Source of the DNA: Aphis gossypii
Lineage: Eukaryota; Arthropoda; Insecta; Hemiptera; Aphididae
Assembly (NCBI RefSeq): GCF_020184175.1
Contig: NC_065531.1
Span: forward strand, 88,506,604 to 88,570,603
Reading direction: 5' to 3'
Length of the DNA: 64,000 nucleotides
The position numbers and the translations under genes are program-made. Of this stretch, positions 37,666 through 49,924 are shown piece by piece; position 1 is the first letter of the stretch, and the number at the start of each line of letters is the position of its first letter. The notes beneath the pieces are model-generated. The model was not told the origin of the DNA, ran no database searches, and was given only the letters and a program-made list of their open reading frames with translations.

Positions 37666-39513
37666 CATAAACATTATACCTATTCTGGTCTGACACATTT
37701 TTCGATTATGACTAAGATACACTTAGTAAAAATCTAACTGAGTCCACCAAACTATGAAGCATACTTCATAAACAAAACCATAATTATCGTTTCCTATATT
37801 TTATCCCGACACTGTATTCTGGCCGTCCTCGTAGTAATGGAGAATTACAGCCTTAGCATAATTAACCTAGTAAACAAATTGATTGCAAACAAATAAACGG
37901 CCACTGTGGGGGAAAGATTTAAACCTCATGGGCTATGACCTTCCCTCATGAGTATGTCCGTGATTTGGTCTAAATATATAATTATCATAATAATTTATTA
38001 TACTTATATTAATATAATAATAAATGAAATATTTTTGGAAAAAATTATATCAACTTAACTTATTACTAAAATTAAAATAAATTACTCTATTTTCGTATAT
38101 ACTTATAAATATTTATTTATTACAGTAATAAATTCGTTTTTTTGGTTAATGTTTGGGACATTATTTTTGAAATTATTTTATTTATTAGAGTTCTCAATTT
38201 AAAGTTATGTCTTCATTATTTTGATACAAATATAAATTCCATTAAGTTTATTTTTATTGCATTGTTGTATCAAAATGTAATTTAGCAAATGGTTATCCTA
38301 AACTTTTTAAAATATATAATGTAAACAAAATAGGTAGAGTGGTTGGACAATTATTTTATCGTCTGGAACCTTTTTCAATTTCTTGCCAAACGTTTTTTTT
38401 ATCGTATCTTCTATCTTATATATTATGTTATAATATGAAATTTTTTAGTTTATAATAATTCATATTTTATTGATTAATAATAACGATAAATACCTAAATA
38501 TCCAGTTTTTTATTATTTTTTAAATACATTACCTAATTCATCCATGCACATAATAATTTCAATTACAATTGTATCTCAAAATAATATTATAGCATTAATT
38601 TGAATTTATTTAAATAAAATTTGAAATTGACATACCTATTGAAAAATAATATGGAAAAATTACTATTTTGGAAACAATAACAATTTAAATTTATTATTGG
38701 TAAAGAATGAGTTTACTGAGTATACTTAACGAACAATTTGGAACTATTTAAATATATTTTAGATCAGTTATTACTAAAATAAATAATACTATGAACAATT
38801 TGAAAAATTATAAAAACTTCCAAAATATAAGCTTTAATAGGATTTAAACCAGTGACAACATAGTTAAAAAATATAATTATAATCTGAAAATGAAATTACA
38901 TACAATTATTTGTAATTAATTAAAAGAGCTGAATACGTTTCAAAAAACTTTATAAGAAGTAATTGTTAACTGTTATCTAATTATTGTAAATTAAATTAAT
39001 ATATATTTTTAGTCTACCATTTTATTTATATGAAATTTAGTATCATATCAAGCATCATTTTTAAATTTTATTCGATTATTTCAATGCATCTAATTTTACA
39101 ATTCATATTTGAGTTTTAAATTTTAATTCAACTTTATAGACTCCAGTTTTCTTAATTAAACAAATGGTAGATATCAAAATAATTTTGAAATGTCAAATTT
39201 TAAAACTAATTAAATTCATAAAAAAAAGTTTGTAAGTTTATTTCATATTTGTCCAATTCAAAGCACCTTTAATGATGACTTATTCTAAGATCACATTGTG
39301 TTTGGAATTTTATTTGTGCAGCATAGAGCCTAGTTTTTAAATTTTGTATCTCGATGAATATTCTAAAATTAATTTTATTGAAATAGAACCTATTCACTAG
39401 ATACCAACTAAACAATTAAGTGATGACATAGTTATATATTTCTGATAATATATACAATTTTTTGACCACAGCAATATAAATTATAAGATATTTATTATAA
39501 AAAAAGACTAGAG
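37666..39513. other. mixed then AT-rich sequence, no supported gene
   Basis: The portion up to about 37960 is less AT-rich and may belong to the same old retrotransposon (possibly leader or LTR), but no LTR pair was seen. From 37980 on it is extremely AT-rich with no recognised feature. Confidence 0.35.
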
Positions 39514-39707
39514 CAGATTTTCCCAAGCTGTGGGTCGCGATTATATTTTTGATGGGTCGAGTTATATTTTTATATTAAAAATAAATATATAATTTTTGTT
39601 GTAAGCAATTGATTCACTAAAAAATAGGCCATTATTGATATTATGGGTCACAAAATTTCAAAAAAGTCCTGAAATTGATCGTACAATAAAAAGTTTGGGA
39701 ACCTCTG
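39514..39707. mobile_element. hAT-type MITE (194 bp)
   Basis: Left end CAGATTTTCCCAAGCT; the right end inverted reads CAGAGGTTCCCAAACTT. Flanks GACTAGAG (39506-39513) and AACTAGGG (39708-39715) match at 6 of 8 positions, a decayed target duplication. The interior holds GGGTCGCGA on the left and ATGGGTCACAAAATTTC on the right. No coding sequence. Confidence 0.8.
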
Positions 39708-39723
39708 AACTAGGGTACTATAG

Positions 39724-39777
39724 TACAATTATTATTATATATTATATTATTATTATTTATTATTATATATCGTATTA
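39724..39777. repeat. (ATT)n-like microsatellite
   Basis: Imperfect ATT and TAT units for about 54 bp between a MITE and the Rep-2 copy. Confidence 0.8.
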
Positions 39778-39797
39778 TTATATAATCGTATGAAATA

Positions 39798-40340
39798 CAG
39801 TGTGTTTACCAATTTATCGAGCACTGAATTTCTTGGCTTAATTTTTTTGGAATAAATAGATTTTTTTTTACGAATCGATGGTATACAAACACAAATTTTT
39901 CGATGCGCTTCAAATTTTTTCGAAAATTTGGTCTGCACATTCTCAGTAAAAACTTTTTTTTTAATAGCAACACCTATTTTGAACACAATATTTAGATAGG
40001 CCTATTTTTTTAAAGCAATTTTGAAGTATCGACTATGGTTCTAAATTCGAAATTGACTGAATAAGAGCCATGTAAATTTTTAATATAGAACCATAATTGA
40101 TACATCAAAGTTGCTTAAAAAAATAGACCTATTCGAATATAGTGTTCAAAATAGGTATTGCTATTAAAAAAAAAAAAAAAATGTTTTTACTGAGTATGCG
40201 TAGACCGATATTTCAGAAAATGTAGAAATGTATCGAAAAATGTGTATTTATATGCCACCAGTTCGTAAAAATAAAAATCGATTTATTCCAAGAAAATCCG
40301 GCCGAGAAATTTAGTGTTCCCTAAATTGGTGAACACACTT
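39798..40340. mobile_element. Rep-2 copy, near-complete palindrome (543 bp)
   Basis: Two inverted arms of about 265 bp each (roughly 80% alike by eye) are separated by only a few tens of bases. The left end is CAGTGTGTTTACCAATTTAT; the right end inverted is AAGTGTGTTCACCAATTTAG. TA dinucleotides flank both ends (39796-39797 and 40341-40342), fitting a Tc1/mariner-type TA target duplication. No frame survives. A transcript crossing it would fold into a long hairpin. Confidence 0.85.
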
Positions 40341-40342
40341 TA

Positions 40343-40961
40343 TTGTTTTGTACCTGATGAGTTAAGAAATAAATTATTATTATTAATTTTAAACATTGAA
40401 TAAACTTACCATAATTCAAATTTAATAAATCAGTTTCTTGTTTGAAATGGAATTGAGAAAATTAACATACGATAGGAAAATGTGTAAGTAGTTATTATAG
40501 TGATGTAAATTGTATGTAAAAAATTGTATTGCTAATTTATAAAAACCATAAAATGTTACAGAAATATAAAAATGATAATAGGTACTATAATGAAGCCTCT
40601 ATATCAGTAAAATATATGGAAAAGCAACAATTAACAATGAAAATCTTACAACCAGATTTAAGCTTCCTGAAAGCTCTTTTACTTACATGGTAGAAGCCAT
40701 ACAAATAATCAAGACAGTAGAATACAATATATATGATCGTGGAAACGTTCATAGAGATAATAAAATTTTCACAAACTCACTTAGCACACTTTCAAGTCTA
40801 AACGCAGTAATGCTTTTTTTTATAGTAAGTCACTATATACTGGAATTATTAAATTTGAATCTAATGCTAGGTATCATTTATTTCAAAGATTTTGACTGAT
40901 ATTTATTTTAATTGATATTTATAAAAAAATAAAAACTAAACAAAAACGAATATTTTAAATA
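40343..40961. other. AT-rich sequence, no supported gene
   Basis: A 70-codon plus-strand frame (40687-40899) starts at an ATG but has no recognised motif and typical AT-driven composition. Confidence 0.4.
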
Positions 40962-41410
40962 CCTATAAATAGCATTTTAAAAATTAAATCTTACAAAGAA
41001 AATTCCAACATCAATAACTAGTGAAATTTTCAATTATCTACGACTTACACTTTTTGAATAATAACAAATATTTAAAATCGTTTGAGGATAAATCGTTATC
41101 GTTACGTAATTTCGTAAAAACTTAAAATTTAAACGCTCATAATATTTTTTCTATAATGACGCTTCGAGTTTTCTCTATAATAGCTATTTGAAGGAAAACT
41201 TACTGTTGAATTTTTTAACCTTAGATTTAAACACAAACATTTTTATGATTTTTTTACTATAATATTACTTTCAAATTTTCGCGATTTTGACATATTTCAT
41301 AAAAATTTAAACTATAAATGCTTATATAAAAAAAACGATTTTTGATTTTTTTTTTTTAACTACAATAAGGATTCATAAAGAGCCTTGTACTAAATTTTCA
41401 AGTTTTTTGA
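40962..41410 (-). repeat. Rep-1 internal fragment
   Basis: Collinear with 54740-55150 of the reference copy: CTACGACTTACACTTTTTGA, GATAAATCGTTATCGTTACG, GTTGAATTTTTTAACCTTAG (module) and CCTTGTACTAAATTTTCAAG (module). Both ends are missing. Confidence 0.7.
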
Positions 41411-42725
41411 TATCACTATAACTCCCACACTACCCATCGTCTATTGCAACATATACATATAAAATATTTACAAAATATTTTTAATCAGAAAAAAATCAAA
41501 AATTTAAAAAAAATATATTTGTCTTGCCAGCGGTGGTCTTGAAAGCTTAAGTATCTAATTACGGCCGTAATTTATTGCCCACGAAACAATAATAAACGAG
41601 CTCGCTGAACAGAATACGATTGGGTAGTCGTGGTAAGGGGGTAGTTAAGTGCAGGGGTATACACCGACAGGTTTTTAATGATTTTCCAAAATGGTCGCGT
41701 CGTCGTCCGAACGCAAACTGAGGCGAGGACTACTAATTCAAGCTCACGGCTAATACGCTTAATTTATGGCCCTACAAGAATGGAATATTTTCCAAAACTC
41801 CACCAAAGCTTTTCCACTCAGCAACATTCTCTGTAATTTTTGTTTTACTGTAAACCTTAAAATTATTTTTCCAAACATGCTTCATGATCATACCTGTACA
41901 TAAATCTAACTTTATACATACGCATATTTTGTTTAATTGTTATGCGTCCACATGTTACAGAACCATAATAATTTATCTGATATTTGTGGCAAGAGGTGCA
42001 GAAGATATTATAGGTGTTATAACTACAATATTGTAGTTGTGAACTAGATTTTCAGTAAGTGAAATCAGTTTACTTACGAATCATATTTTGTCACGTATAG
42101 GTATAAAATCTATGAATAAAATTATCTGTGGGCATAAAAAACAAACTAACAAAAACAAGTCTTTACGTTGAAAAACATGACTTTCATAATTTTAGGTTAT
42201 TCTGCATCAGAAAATTATCATTACCTATAATATAATATTTAAAGTATGCTTGTCACTGTAGCCTTAAGTAACTTTGTAGATAGACAAACGGAACATGTTT
42301 AAATTAATTATATCTTGTGTATTATAATAGTCGACGACTTCAGAAATTATTATGTGTTAAAGTGTTCTTCTGATTCGTTAAAAATTATAAAAAACAGAAA
42401 GGCATTTTAAACAATTAGAGAAATTAATGTAACAGCATGAATTTATTTAAGATAATTGAAAAGATAAAAAATGATTGCTTTTATTTATTTATTGAATTTT
42501 TTTAAGCCAGTTTATTTGCCATTTATTATAATTTGGATGAGTTCTTTAATTCGGTTTTTTATATTTACAATATTATATTATAGTTACCTAAATTTAATTT
42601 TGGGGTATCTGTGAATTTTACTGCTTTCTTGACGTCTTAGTTTTTCTTTTCATTGTCTTCGATGTTATGGTAACTAGAATCCAAATTAATGATACTTTGA
42701 CCTATGTTACTAAATTGTCTTATAC
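41411..42725. other. mixed sequence with a CpG-richer patch
   Basis: 41560-41770 is richer in CpG and contains AAAATGGTCGCGTCGTCGTC, a 20-codon frame with a good start context (A at -3, G at +4) that then stops. It could be an upstream frame in an untranslated exon or chance. The rest is AT-rich. A minus-strand open stretch of about 50 codons near 42560-42720 is unrecognised. Confidence 0.35.
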
Positions 42726-42811
42726 GATTCTGAACGAAGTGATGAATGTATTGATTTTACAATGATGTGTATTTTTTTTTTGTCTGTGTACAGCATATAA
42801 CTTGTCGAAAT
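42726..42811 (+). repeat. Rep-1 left-end fragment ending at a TTAGG-type tract
   Basis: GATTCTGAACGAAGTGATGA through AACTTGTCGAAATA, then similarity stops abruptly. The next bases are CTAACCAAACCTAACCTAG, a CCTAA-rich stretch. Confidence 0.75.
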
Positions 42812-44439
42812 ACTAACCAAACCTAACCTAGTAATCTAATTTGTGAAACGCGGGTTTCTGTAGTTTAATATAATAATAATTTATAATTCAAAGAAAATAC
42901 AATGGATGTGGTATCGAAAAAATATGTGTTGAAACTGTTTTATATTCAAAACATTCTTTTCAGAACTGTGTAATACAAATAAGGAGGCATTTGAAAAAAT
43001 ATCTTTAATGATAATTTTTTAGAAACTGTTTGTTGTACCTACTTGTTCTGTTTGTAATCATTTCGTATTTTATTGCAATAAACACATAATTTCCGGTTTT
43101 TTTCCACAATACCCGTCAACAACTTGTATTATATTGTAATGATATTTTGAACATTAATAATGGTTTGTATGATTACAAATTTACAACTACTTAATAATAT
43201 TAAATTGTGTAAACTCACTTGACAAAAGTAAGCATAATGTAATGTAGCAATATAAGTTGTAATTCTAAAATATTTAATATGTACAAATATAATTATTCGT
43301 ATTACATAGGATTTCATCATTGAAATTTTATAACTTTTATGCCAGAAAAAAAAAATATTATCAAATTTCTTGTACATACTTTGTTATTAACACATAACTT
43401 AAATAAAATTATAATAACGATTCACACATTTGTAAGTTATTTAAAATACCTTGATGCAGTTTTAACGAAGGTACCACACTGCCACTTGTGGTAGAATATT
43501 TTTGGTAAATAATAGTACCGAAATACATATTTTATTGTGAATATTTCAAATTGTTTATCCTTTTGTATCATATTATTTATGTGCATTAGTGCATTTTAAC
43601 TTAATTCTCTTATGAAAACTCCATTTTTTATTGATTTAGATTTTAAATTACTGTTTTTTTATGTACATAAAATAATTTCCTATTCTATATTAATTAGAAA
43701 ATTGACTAAGTTAGAATAATAAGTTAAAATTGTAATTTATGAAGTACCATTATCAACATTTTTACAAAACGTTAAATATTTTCAAGTTATATTGAAAAAC
43801 CTATAACTATATGCTCAAATAACATTTTAAACTCATAAGTCATAAAACATAATTTAACAATTATTTATTTTTGTAATTTATTCTTTTTTTCTATTTATGT
43901 ACTTGCGATCGAAGAAAAGTATTAAGGATAATGAACATTATAATATTCAACACATTACACATTTGAAATTAAGATTTGTTTATTAATAATTTTAGTTTTA
44001 TCTAATACATTGCTTTATACTTGATATTATAATAATATAATATCATAGAACGAGTTCAAAAAAAAAAATGATCTTGTGTGGGATCTTATATTATATTTTT
44101 TTAATTTTTACCTAGGTATAAATAATTTTTATCAACATTTTCAGAAAATAAGCTAATACAAATTGATATATTTGTCATGTCTACATATTGCTTAAAAATG
44201 GTCGTAATCTTTTGAAAATCATATTTTAAATAAAAAATAATAATATAGCAATTTAATCGAAATTCTAAATATGTATGGTACTTATTTTTGAATACACTAG
44301 ATAGAAAGACATTTTTTTTGATTTTGGGAAAAATTAAATTTTTGTAACTATTTCTTATTTTTTTTTTTTTTTTTTTGTTCTTCCTAATAGTAAAAAAAAA
44401 ATATGTTTATACATTTTTTAAACTTTTTTTGTCATTATT
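42812..44439. other. AT-rich sequence, no feature seen
   Basis: An 82-codon minus-strand frame (43129-43377) is hydrophobic and compositionally biased. A poly(T) run lies at 44357-44376. No gene or element ends recognised. Confidence 0.4.
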
Positions 44440-44850
44440 AACCAGTAACCACTTATGTAGAACTTTATATTAAATGTTCAAGCTTTAGCTATAAAAATTG
44501 TAGTTTTTATAAACTTTGAACTTCAAAAAAATTTGTATAACTTGTAAAATACGTAGAAGAGATCTTGTATTGAATTTTTATCTTTTTACCAAGCAAAATT
44601 ATTTTTATTTTTATTTATAAAAATAAAAAACTAAAAAAAATTGAAAATTATACCATGTATAAAAAATGATAAACGTTTGCTAAATATTTGTAAGTATCTA
44701 CTATAAATCGTATTAAATTACAACAAAAGAATAAATTCTTTTGGGAAGAAATAGTTATTTTACAGGTGAATATGTATTAATATTTTATAAATATTTGAAC
44801 TTCAGACGTTCATAAAAAATTAATTTGAATTTTCAGAAGAATTGTTTAAA
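44440..44850 (-). repeat. degenerate Rep-1 internal fragment
   Basis: Two module-like blocks, ACTTTATATTAAATGTTCAA near 44462 and GATCTTGTATTGAATTTTTA near 44562, occur in the same orientation and about 100 bp apart, together with the 'tttgaacttcaga' block seen at 54484. Divergence is high. Confidence 0.4.
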
Positions 44851-45632
44851 TATTTAGTAAAAACTTTTTTTTATATATGTAAAGCAATACAATATATTAT
44901 AAGTATAATATTAATTCAATGTATCAGTATCGTCAATAAGGTATATAAGAGATTGCGATATCACGAACATGATGGCTGCTCAGCTCCAAAGGGGACGTGA
45001 ATACAGCAAAATAAAACGTTTAACAATGCTCGTTTTTTCTTTTTTTTTTGTCCCTACAAAACTTTTCTAATTTAGGGAAAATATTATAAAATGTATAGAG
45101 GTATTAGGATATAGATATATTTTTATTATTATTACGCACTACAGAAACTGAAATAAAATGTAGCGCCGAGGTGGAGAAGTATATAAAGAAAACTTTTTCC
45201 CATAAATACAAAATCCATCTGCTATTGTAGGCGCCATATCGAAATGAACGGTCGGATATTAAAAACTGGCATTGCTAAATTTAATGCACAGCATCTGTCA
45301 CTGGCGAACAACTGCTTGTGCAGTTGAATTATTCAATATTTAATTTGTCAATATTTAGACGACTATAATACAATGACGTAAGATAAAGCTAAAACAGGTA
45401 AAATATAAAAATGATGAAAATACGAATATAATATAATATGGTATAATACATAAATACATAATTAATAAATGTAAATTCCCAAAATTATAATAAAATATTT
45501 CATTTAAAATAATAGCGATTTTAAACAATGGTTAGGTTAGAACCAGTAAAAGAACAATTAAATAATAAAAGCGCCATCGATAATTAATACGTACTATTAC
45601 GTACTATATACGTAATATTAACCTAACCTAAC
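44851..45632. other. mixed sequence, no supported gene
   Basis: At 44970 a 33-codon plus-strand frame (MMAAQLQRGREY...) starts in an otherwise G+C-richer patch. I do not recognise it. 45160-45330 is also less AT-rich. CCTAA-type tracts lie at 45531-45540 and 45619-45633. Confidence 0.35.
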
Positions 45633-45700
45633 CAGGGCCGGCTTGGCGAATATCGATTATCGGGGCTAAATACGAAATGTTTTTGCGGGGCTTTTTTAGG
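45633..45700 (+). mobile_element. hAT-like terminal fragment
   Basis: CAGGGCCGGCTTGGCG begins directly after a TAACCTAACCTAAC tract and is followed by G-rich sequence (GGGGCTTTTTTAGGGG). CAGGGCCGG ends are common in hAT elements. No inverted partner was seen downstream, so the element is truncated or its other end has decayed. Confidence 0.4.
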
Positions 45701-46239
45701 GGAGTTGATATTTTGCATCAATTTTATTACTTGTAATTTGCGCTACCAGTAGGTAAATTTACGTATACGTATGTATATTTTAATAATAAAATATTTGCAA
45801 ACAAACATAGTTTTCATAAATATAACATAATAAGTTTGCTCATCCCTTATAAGCAGAAGATTGTGTTGGAGGTGAGAGTTTCTTAAACTAGACATTATAT
45901 ATATAAATATTAATAATAAATAAATTATAAGTATATAAATTATATAAAGTTTAAATAATAGATAAAAATATTGATGGAATTATTAAAAGTAGGTACCAGA
46001 AACAAAGATTTGTTATTATTTGCAAATTTTACACATCGAAAAGTTCATGAGTCTAAATATAGTTAGTGTTATTGTTATTTTAACTATTTATAAATTAATA
46101 GCCATGTAACTATTTAAATTAACTTGATTGATCAATGATTAAAATTATAATACATTGTAAATCTGTAAAAAAATATATTATTTAGTTATTTAACAGTGAC
46201 AAAAATTACAATTTAATTAAAGTGAATGATGCCTAAGTT
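45701..46239. other. AT-rich sequence, no feature seen
   Basis: Nothing recognised. It may include the interior of the hAT-like element starting at 45633. Confidence 0.35.
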
Positions 46240-46975
46240 ACATAAATATTAGAGAAAACTCGAAGCATCATTATAGGAAAAATTTTAAGTGCGTTTGAAT
46301 TTTAAATTTTTACTAAATAGCATAACGATAAAAATTTATACTCAAACGATTTTAAATATTTGTTATTGTTCAAAAAGTATTATTCGTAGATAATTGAAAA
46401 TTTCAACAGTTATTTAGACTGGCTTTTTCTTTACATGATTTAATTTTCAAAATATTTTGATTTTTTTGAGCTGTTTATAGACCACTGAAATTTTCGATTT
46501 TCCTGAGAATTTTTTTTTTTGAAATATCGATAAAAAATTTGGTATGGCTAAAAAAATTTAAAAATTAAATATAAGGTTTCTTATAAGTTAATTTTATTTT
46601 AGTTAAAAAAAAAAATCAAAAATCGTTAGTCTTAATATATTTTTTAAAAGAGTTTATAGTTTAAATTTTTAAGAAGTATGTCAAAATCACGAAAATTTGT
46701 TTATAATTTTATAGTTGAAAAATCATAAAAATGTTTGTGTTTATATCTAAGGTTAAAAAATTCAACACTAAGTTTTTCATAAATTTTCTTCAAATAGTTA
46801 TAGAGAAAACTTGAAACATCATAATCGGAAAAATGTTACGTGCGTTTAAATCGTTTTTCGTATACAATGATACCTATCATTGGATTCAAATTAACTCCTA
46901 TAATGTAATATAACAGTGATCCACACAGCACCTAATGTACAGCAGAGCGGTACCCACTTACCGCTTTTTTAAATT
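46240..46975 (+). repeat. Rep-1 right half with an internal direct duplication
   Basis: The block AGAGAAAACTCGAAGCATCA..GGAAAAAT..GTGCGTTTGAAT occurs at 46252 and again, slightly diverged, at 46802. In between are two modules (TATAAGGTTTCTTATAAGTT near 46570 and TTCAACACTAAGTTTTTCAT near 46763). It then jumps to the right end: CGTTTTTCGTATACAATGAT, ATCATTGGATTCAAATTAAC and CAGCAGAGCGGTACCCACTT. The TTTTTCACCA and TGACAAATCATC blocks are missing, so there is a deletion before the end. Confidence 0.72.
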
Positions 46976-48778
46976 GGTTACACGTTTAATTTTTTAAATA
47001 AGGCAATTATTATTTTGTAATTCATTAAAATTTTAAATATACATTTCATGCAACAATATAATTTGATTACTACTAATGTTCAAGTAACAACAAATTTACG
47101 GAAAAATATTTTGTTAATCATTTTATAGAATCTATCATCTGATGGTATTTTTATTTGTGAGGTATATTTATTTTTACAGTTAGATTTTGAAATTATAATT
47201 AAAGTAATTAAATGTTCGTCATTAAAAGCATAAAATAGATATATTATACAAAACTATTATTTATAATAGGGATTGAAATTTAAAAAAAATAAAAATTTTA
47301 TTTCCGTTCCTATTAGTTAATAATAATAATATACTGTATTATATGAATTAAGTATATAGTTTGAAGGGAAAAAGTTTTTCTTTAATTTCGTTATCTCTGT
47401 CACTAAAACTTTATTGGCAATATATTTATTCCAGCTAAGAGGGTAAAAAATGGGAAAAAAATCAAAAAAAAAAATCATTAATACCCCTCTTTAACTATAC
47501 GATATTCAGAACTTTTTGGCTGAGAGCCTAGAAAAATGTTATCCCGTTAATTTTTTTCCTGTGTTTGAAATTAAGATGATACCGATTACAGCAAATTTGT
47601 TTTATAAAAATATTGTATTTGATGGTAGTATTGGCTAATAGCTATAACATATAATTATTTATATAATTACTTTATTACAAATATATTATAGTGATAACTT
47701 GATAGTGACTCCTCAGAGTTAGATTAAAAGTAAAAATTCTTAGTATTCTTCTAATAATCGCAAACAAATATATCTAAAAAGTTTACAAAATTATTTTATT
47801 TTAAGTCTCCCAGTCCACTATAAATTATCATGCAAGTTTGATAGTGTGATAAAGCTGTTTTATTACTTTGTGGCAGCTATTATATTATGTAGTTCTCACA
47901 TTGCAAGTCTCTATAAATTATTATTATATTAGCTGTAACGATTTTAATTATCACGTTTTACTATTATTCTGTAAACCTAGCTGTGATGATAAGTTCGTTG
48001 ATTAAAATTGTTGAATGATTAATAAAATACTATGTTATACTATATATACTTATGTAATGTTAATATGTGTAATGTATACTACGTATTAACTAATTACTAC
48101 ATTTTTTTTTATAAAATATATGAATAATAATATAATAATATTTTATATTTTTTAAAGGTTTTTTTTAAAAAATATTAATTTACATGTATTTCTTTTAGAA
48201 TTTCAAATGTATTGAAAAACATATATACAATTGTAAGATTTATTTTAGCCAAAATATTATTTACATTATAGTATTTGTACTGCATATAAATACGAGTATA
48301 TTATTAAAGTAATCAAGTAACATTTTTTTATAAATTTTTATTATAAAAAAAATTATGATATAGGTTTTTTTTGTTTTCAGCAATCATAGTATATCGATAG
48401 CACTTCAAGTAATGTGACATACTCAACAAGATCAAATTATTATTTTTTTATGTTATTAAGTATAATAACCACTTCACGTTCAAATAAATTATCTAACCAT
48501 ACATATTATACTCATAATATTTTTACATATTATTTCATCATTTAATCTACGGTCCACTAAAACAATGAGTATGAAACACTTATATTTAAAGTAAGAATGA
48601 AAGCTAAGACTATGCTTATCAAAATCGATATTATATAAAAAAAAATGATGAAAATAATTTAAAATCATCAAGTATTTATAATTATATTAATGAATATTAA
48701 ATTGTTTTTATTAGTTTTTTATGCAATAGTACTACATCGTGATCAAAAATGATAAAGTAATACTATTCTGTACAATAT
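46976..48778. other. AT-rich sequence, no feature seen
   Basis: No gene or repeat ends recognised. The 60-codon minus-strand frame at 48489-48671 is not supported. Confidence 0.4.
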
Positions 48779-48845
48779 TTATATGTTATATATAGTGTGA
48801 CCTACTATACAGCAGAGCATTACTCACTTGACCACTCTTTTTTTT
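48779..48845 (+). repeat. Rep-1 right-terminal fragment
   Basis: TATATAGTGTGACCTACTAT, then ACAGCAGAGCATTACTCACT and a T-run, matching the last 65 bp of the copy at 828-1310. Confidence 0.65.
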
Positions 48846-49327
48846 ATACCTTGCGTAATGATTATATATATGTTAGAATATTTTGAAAACAATCATAAAT
48901 TTCGAAAACAATAATTCCAATAAAAAAAAATAGGGACTCATACAATAACAATGTTCAAGATAGGTAAGTGCTATGTTGAGTTGTGGTAACCCAACTAATT
49001 GTGTGATTTATAACTCACCGATCTGTTGCACAGACTAGCGGCACAGCTTTTTTCAGTAGTTATTTAAGTGTAGGTACAGTATACGACAAAATATATTCTA
49101 TAATATAAATTACCGACTATTAAATTTCTCACACTCCCTGCACACCGTTCACGTTTCAGATGTTATTATTATTAATTATCGTGTACATATATTATATTTT
49201 TTTAAGTTTGTTATTTGTTTTTAAAAACTGGTTCCGGCTTTCTAACGTTTTTCTGATAAAAAGAAAGCCATAAAATATCGTTTGCAATTTTCGTTCGTAC
49301 ATCCCTATATGTATAATCTATATTTCT
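48846..49327. other. mixed sequence, no feature seen
   Basis: No gene or repeat recognised. 48980-49160 is slightly less AT-rich. Confidence 0.35.
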
Positions 49328-49832
49328 TTGACACGAAAAAACCTTTTATGTGCCAAATTTGCGATTTTGAGATATTGGTATTCATGTATTCAGAAAAAAT
49401 AGGCGGTCATTTTGATAAAAACTCCATGACGCTATGACCATCGTAGAATACCTCCTATGTGGTTAAAATGTTGGTCAAAATTACATAGGAGATATTGACA
49501 TGCAGAGTAGATGTAGTGTCACGTATGAAATATACACATAGGCGATTTTTCTATGTTCATAAATGATATTAAATCCTATGTGCAATGTGCTGTTCGGCAA
49601 AAAAAAATAAATAACATAATCTCCCATGTGAAGAAATATTTACAATTTGTACAATAAATACATATATGTATATCAATTTTTTGACTTCATGTTTTTTCAG
49701 AATAAAAATTTATATTTTTTTACATTTTTAAAATCTATTTTCATTAATTATTGATGACTTGTCATTTTTAAAACGTTTCTTGTCCCTCCTAAAAAATTAA
49801 GTTTTAGCACATAGGAAATTTTTTCGTGTCAA
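49328..49832. mobile_element. Rep-5: inverted-repeat element rich in CCTATGTG motifs
   Basis: The ends are inverted repeats, TTGACACGAAAAAACCTTTT on the left and (inverted) TTGACACGAAAAAATTTCCT on the right, each followed by ATGTGC(C/T)AAA. Inside the roughly 505 bp, CCTATGTG or its complement CACATAGG recurs in exact or near form at 49342, 49453, 49483, 49535, 49575, 49621 and 49808. The pair at 49453 and 49483 forms a CTCCTATGT/ACATAGGAG hairpin. I see no frame and no clear target duplication. Repeated subterminal motifs can be transposase-binding sites, but the superfamily is not identified. Confidence 0.6.
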
Positions 49833-49924
49833 CGACAAAATATTAACAATTATTAATAAATTATAAATAAATTATTATAAATATTATTATATTATTATAA
49901 ATTATTAATACTTATTATTATGTA

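Noticed and set aside
42560..42720. Minus-strand open stretch of about 50 codons
   Set aside because: Contains a stop in the middle, residues are AT-driven, and no domain was recognised.
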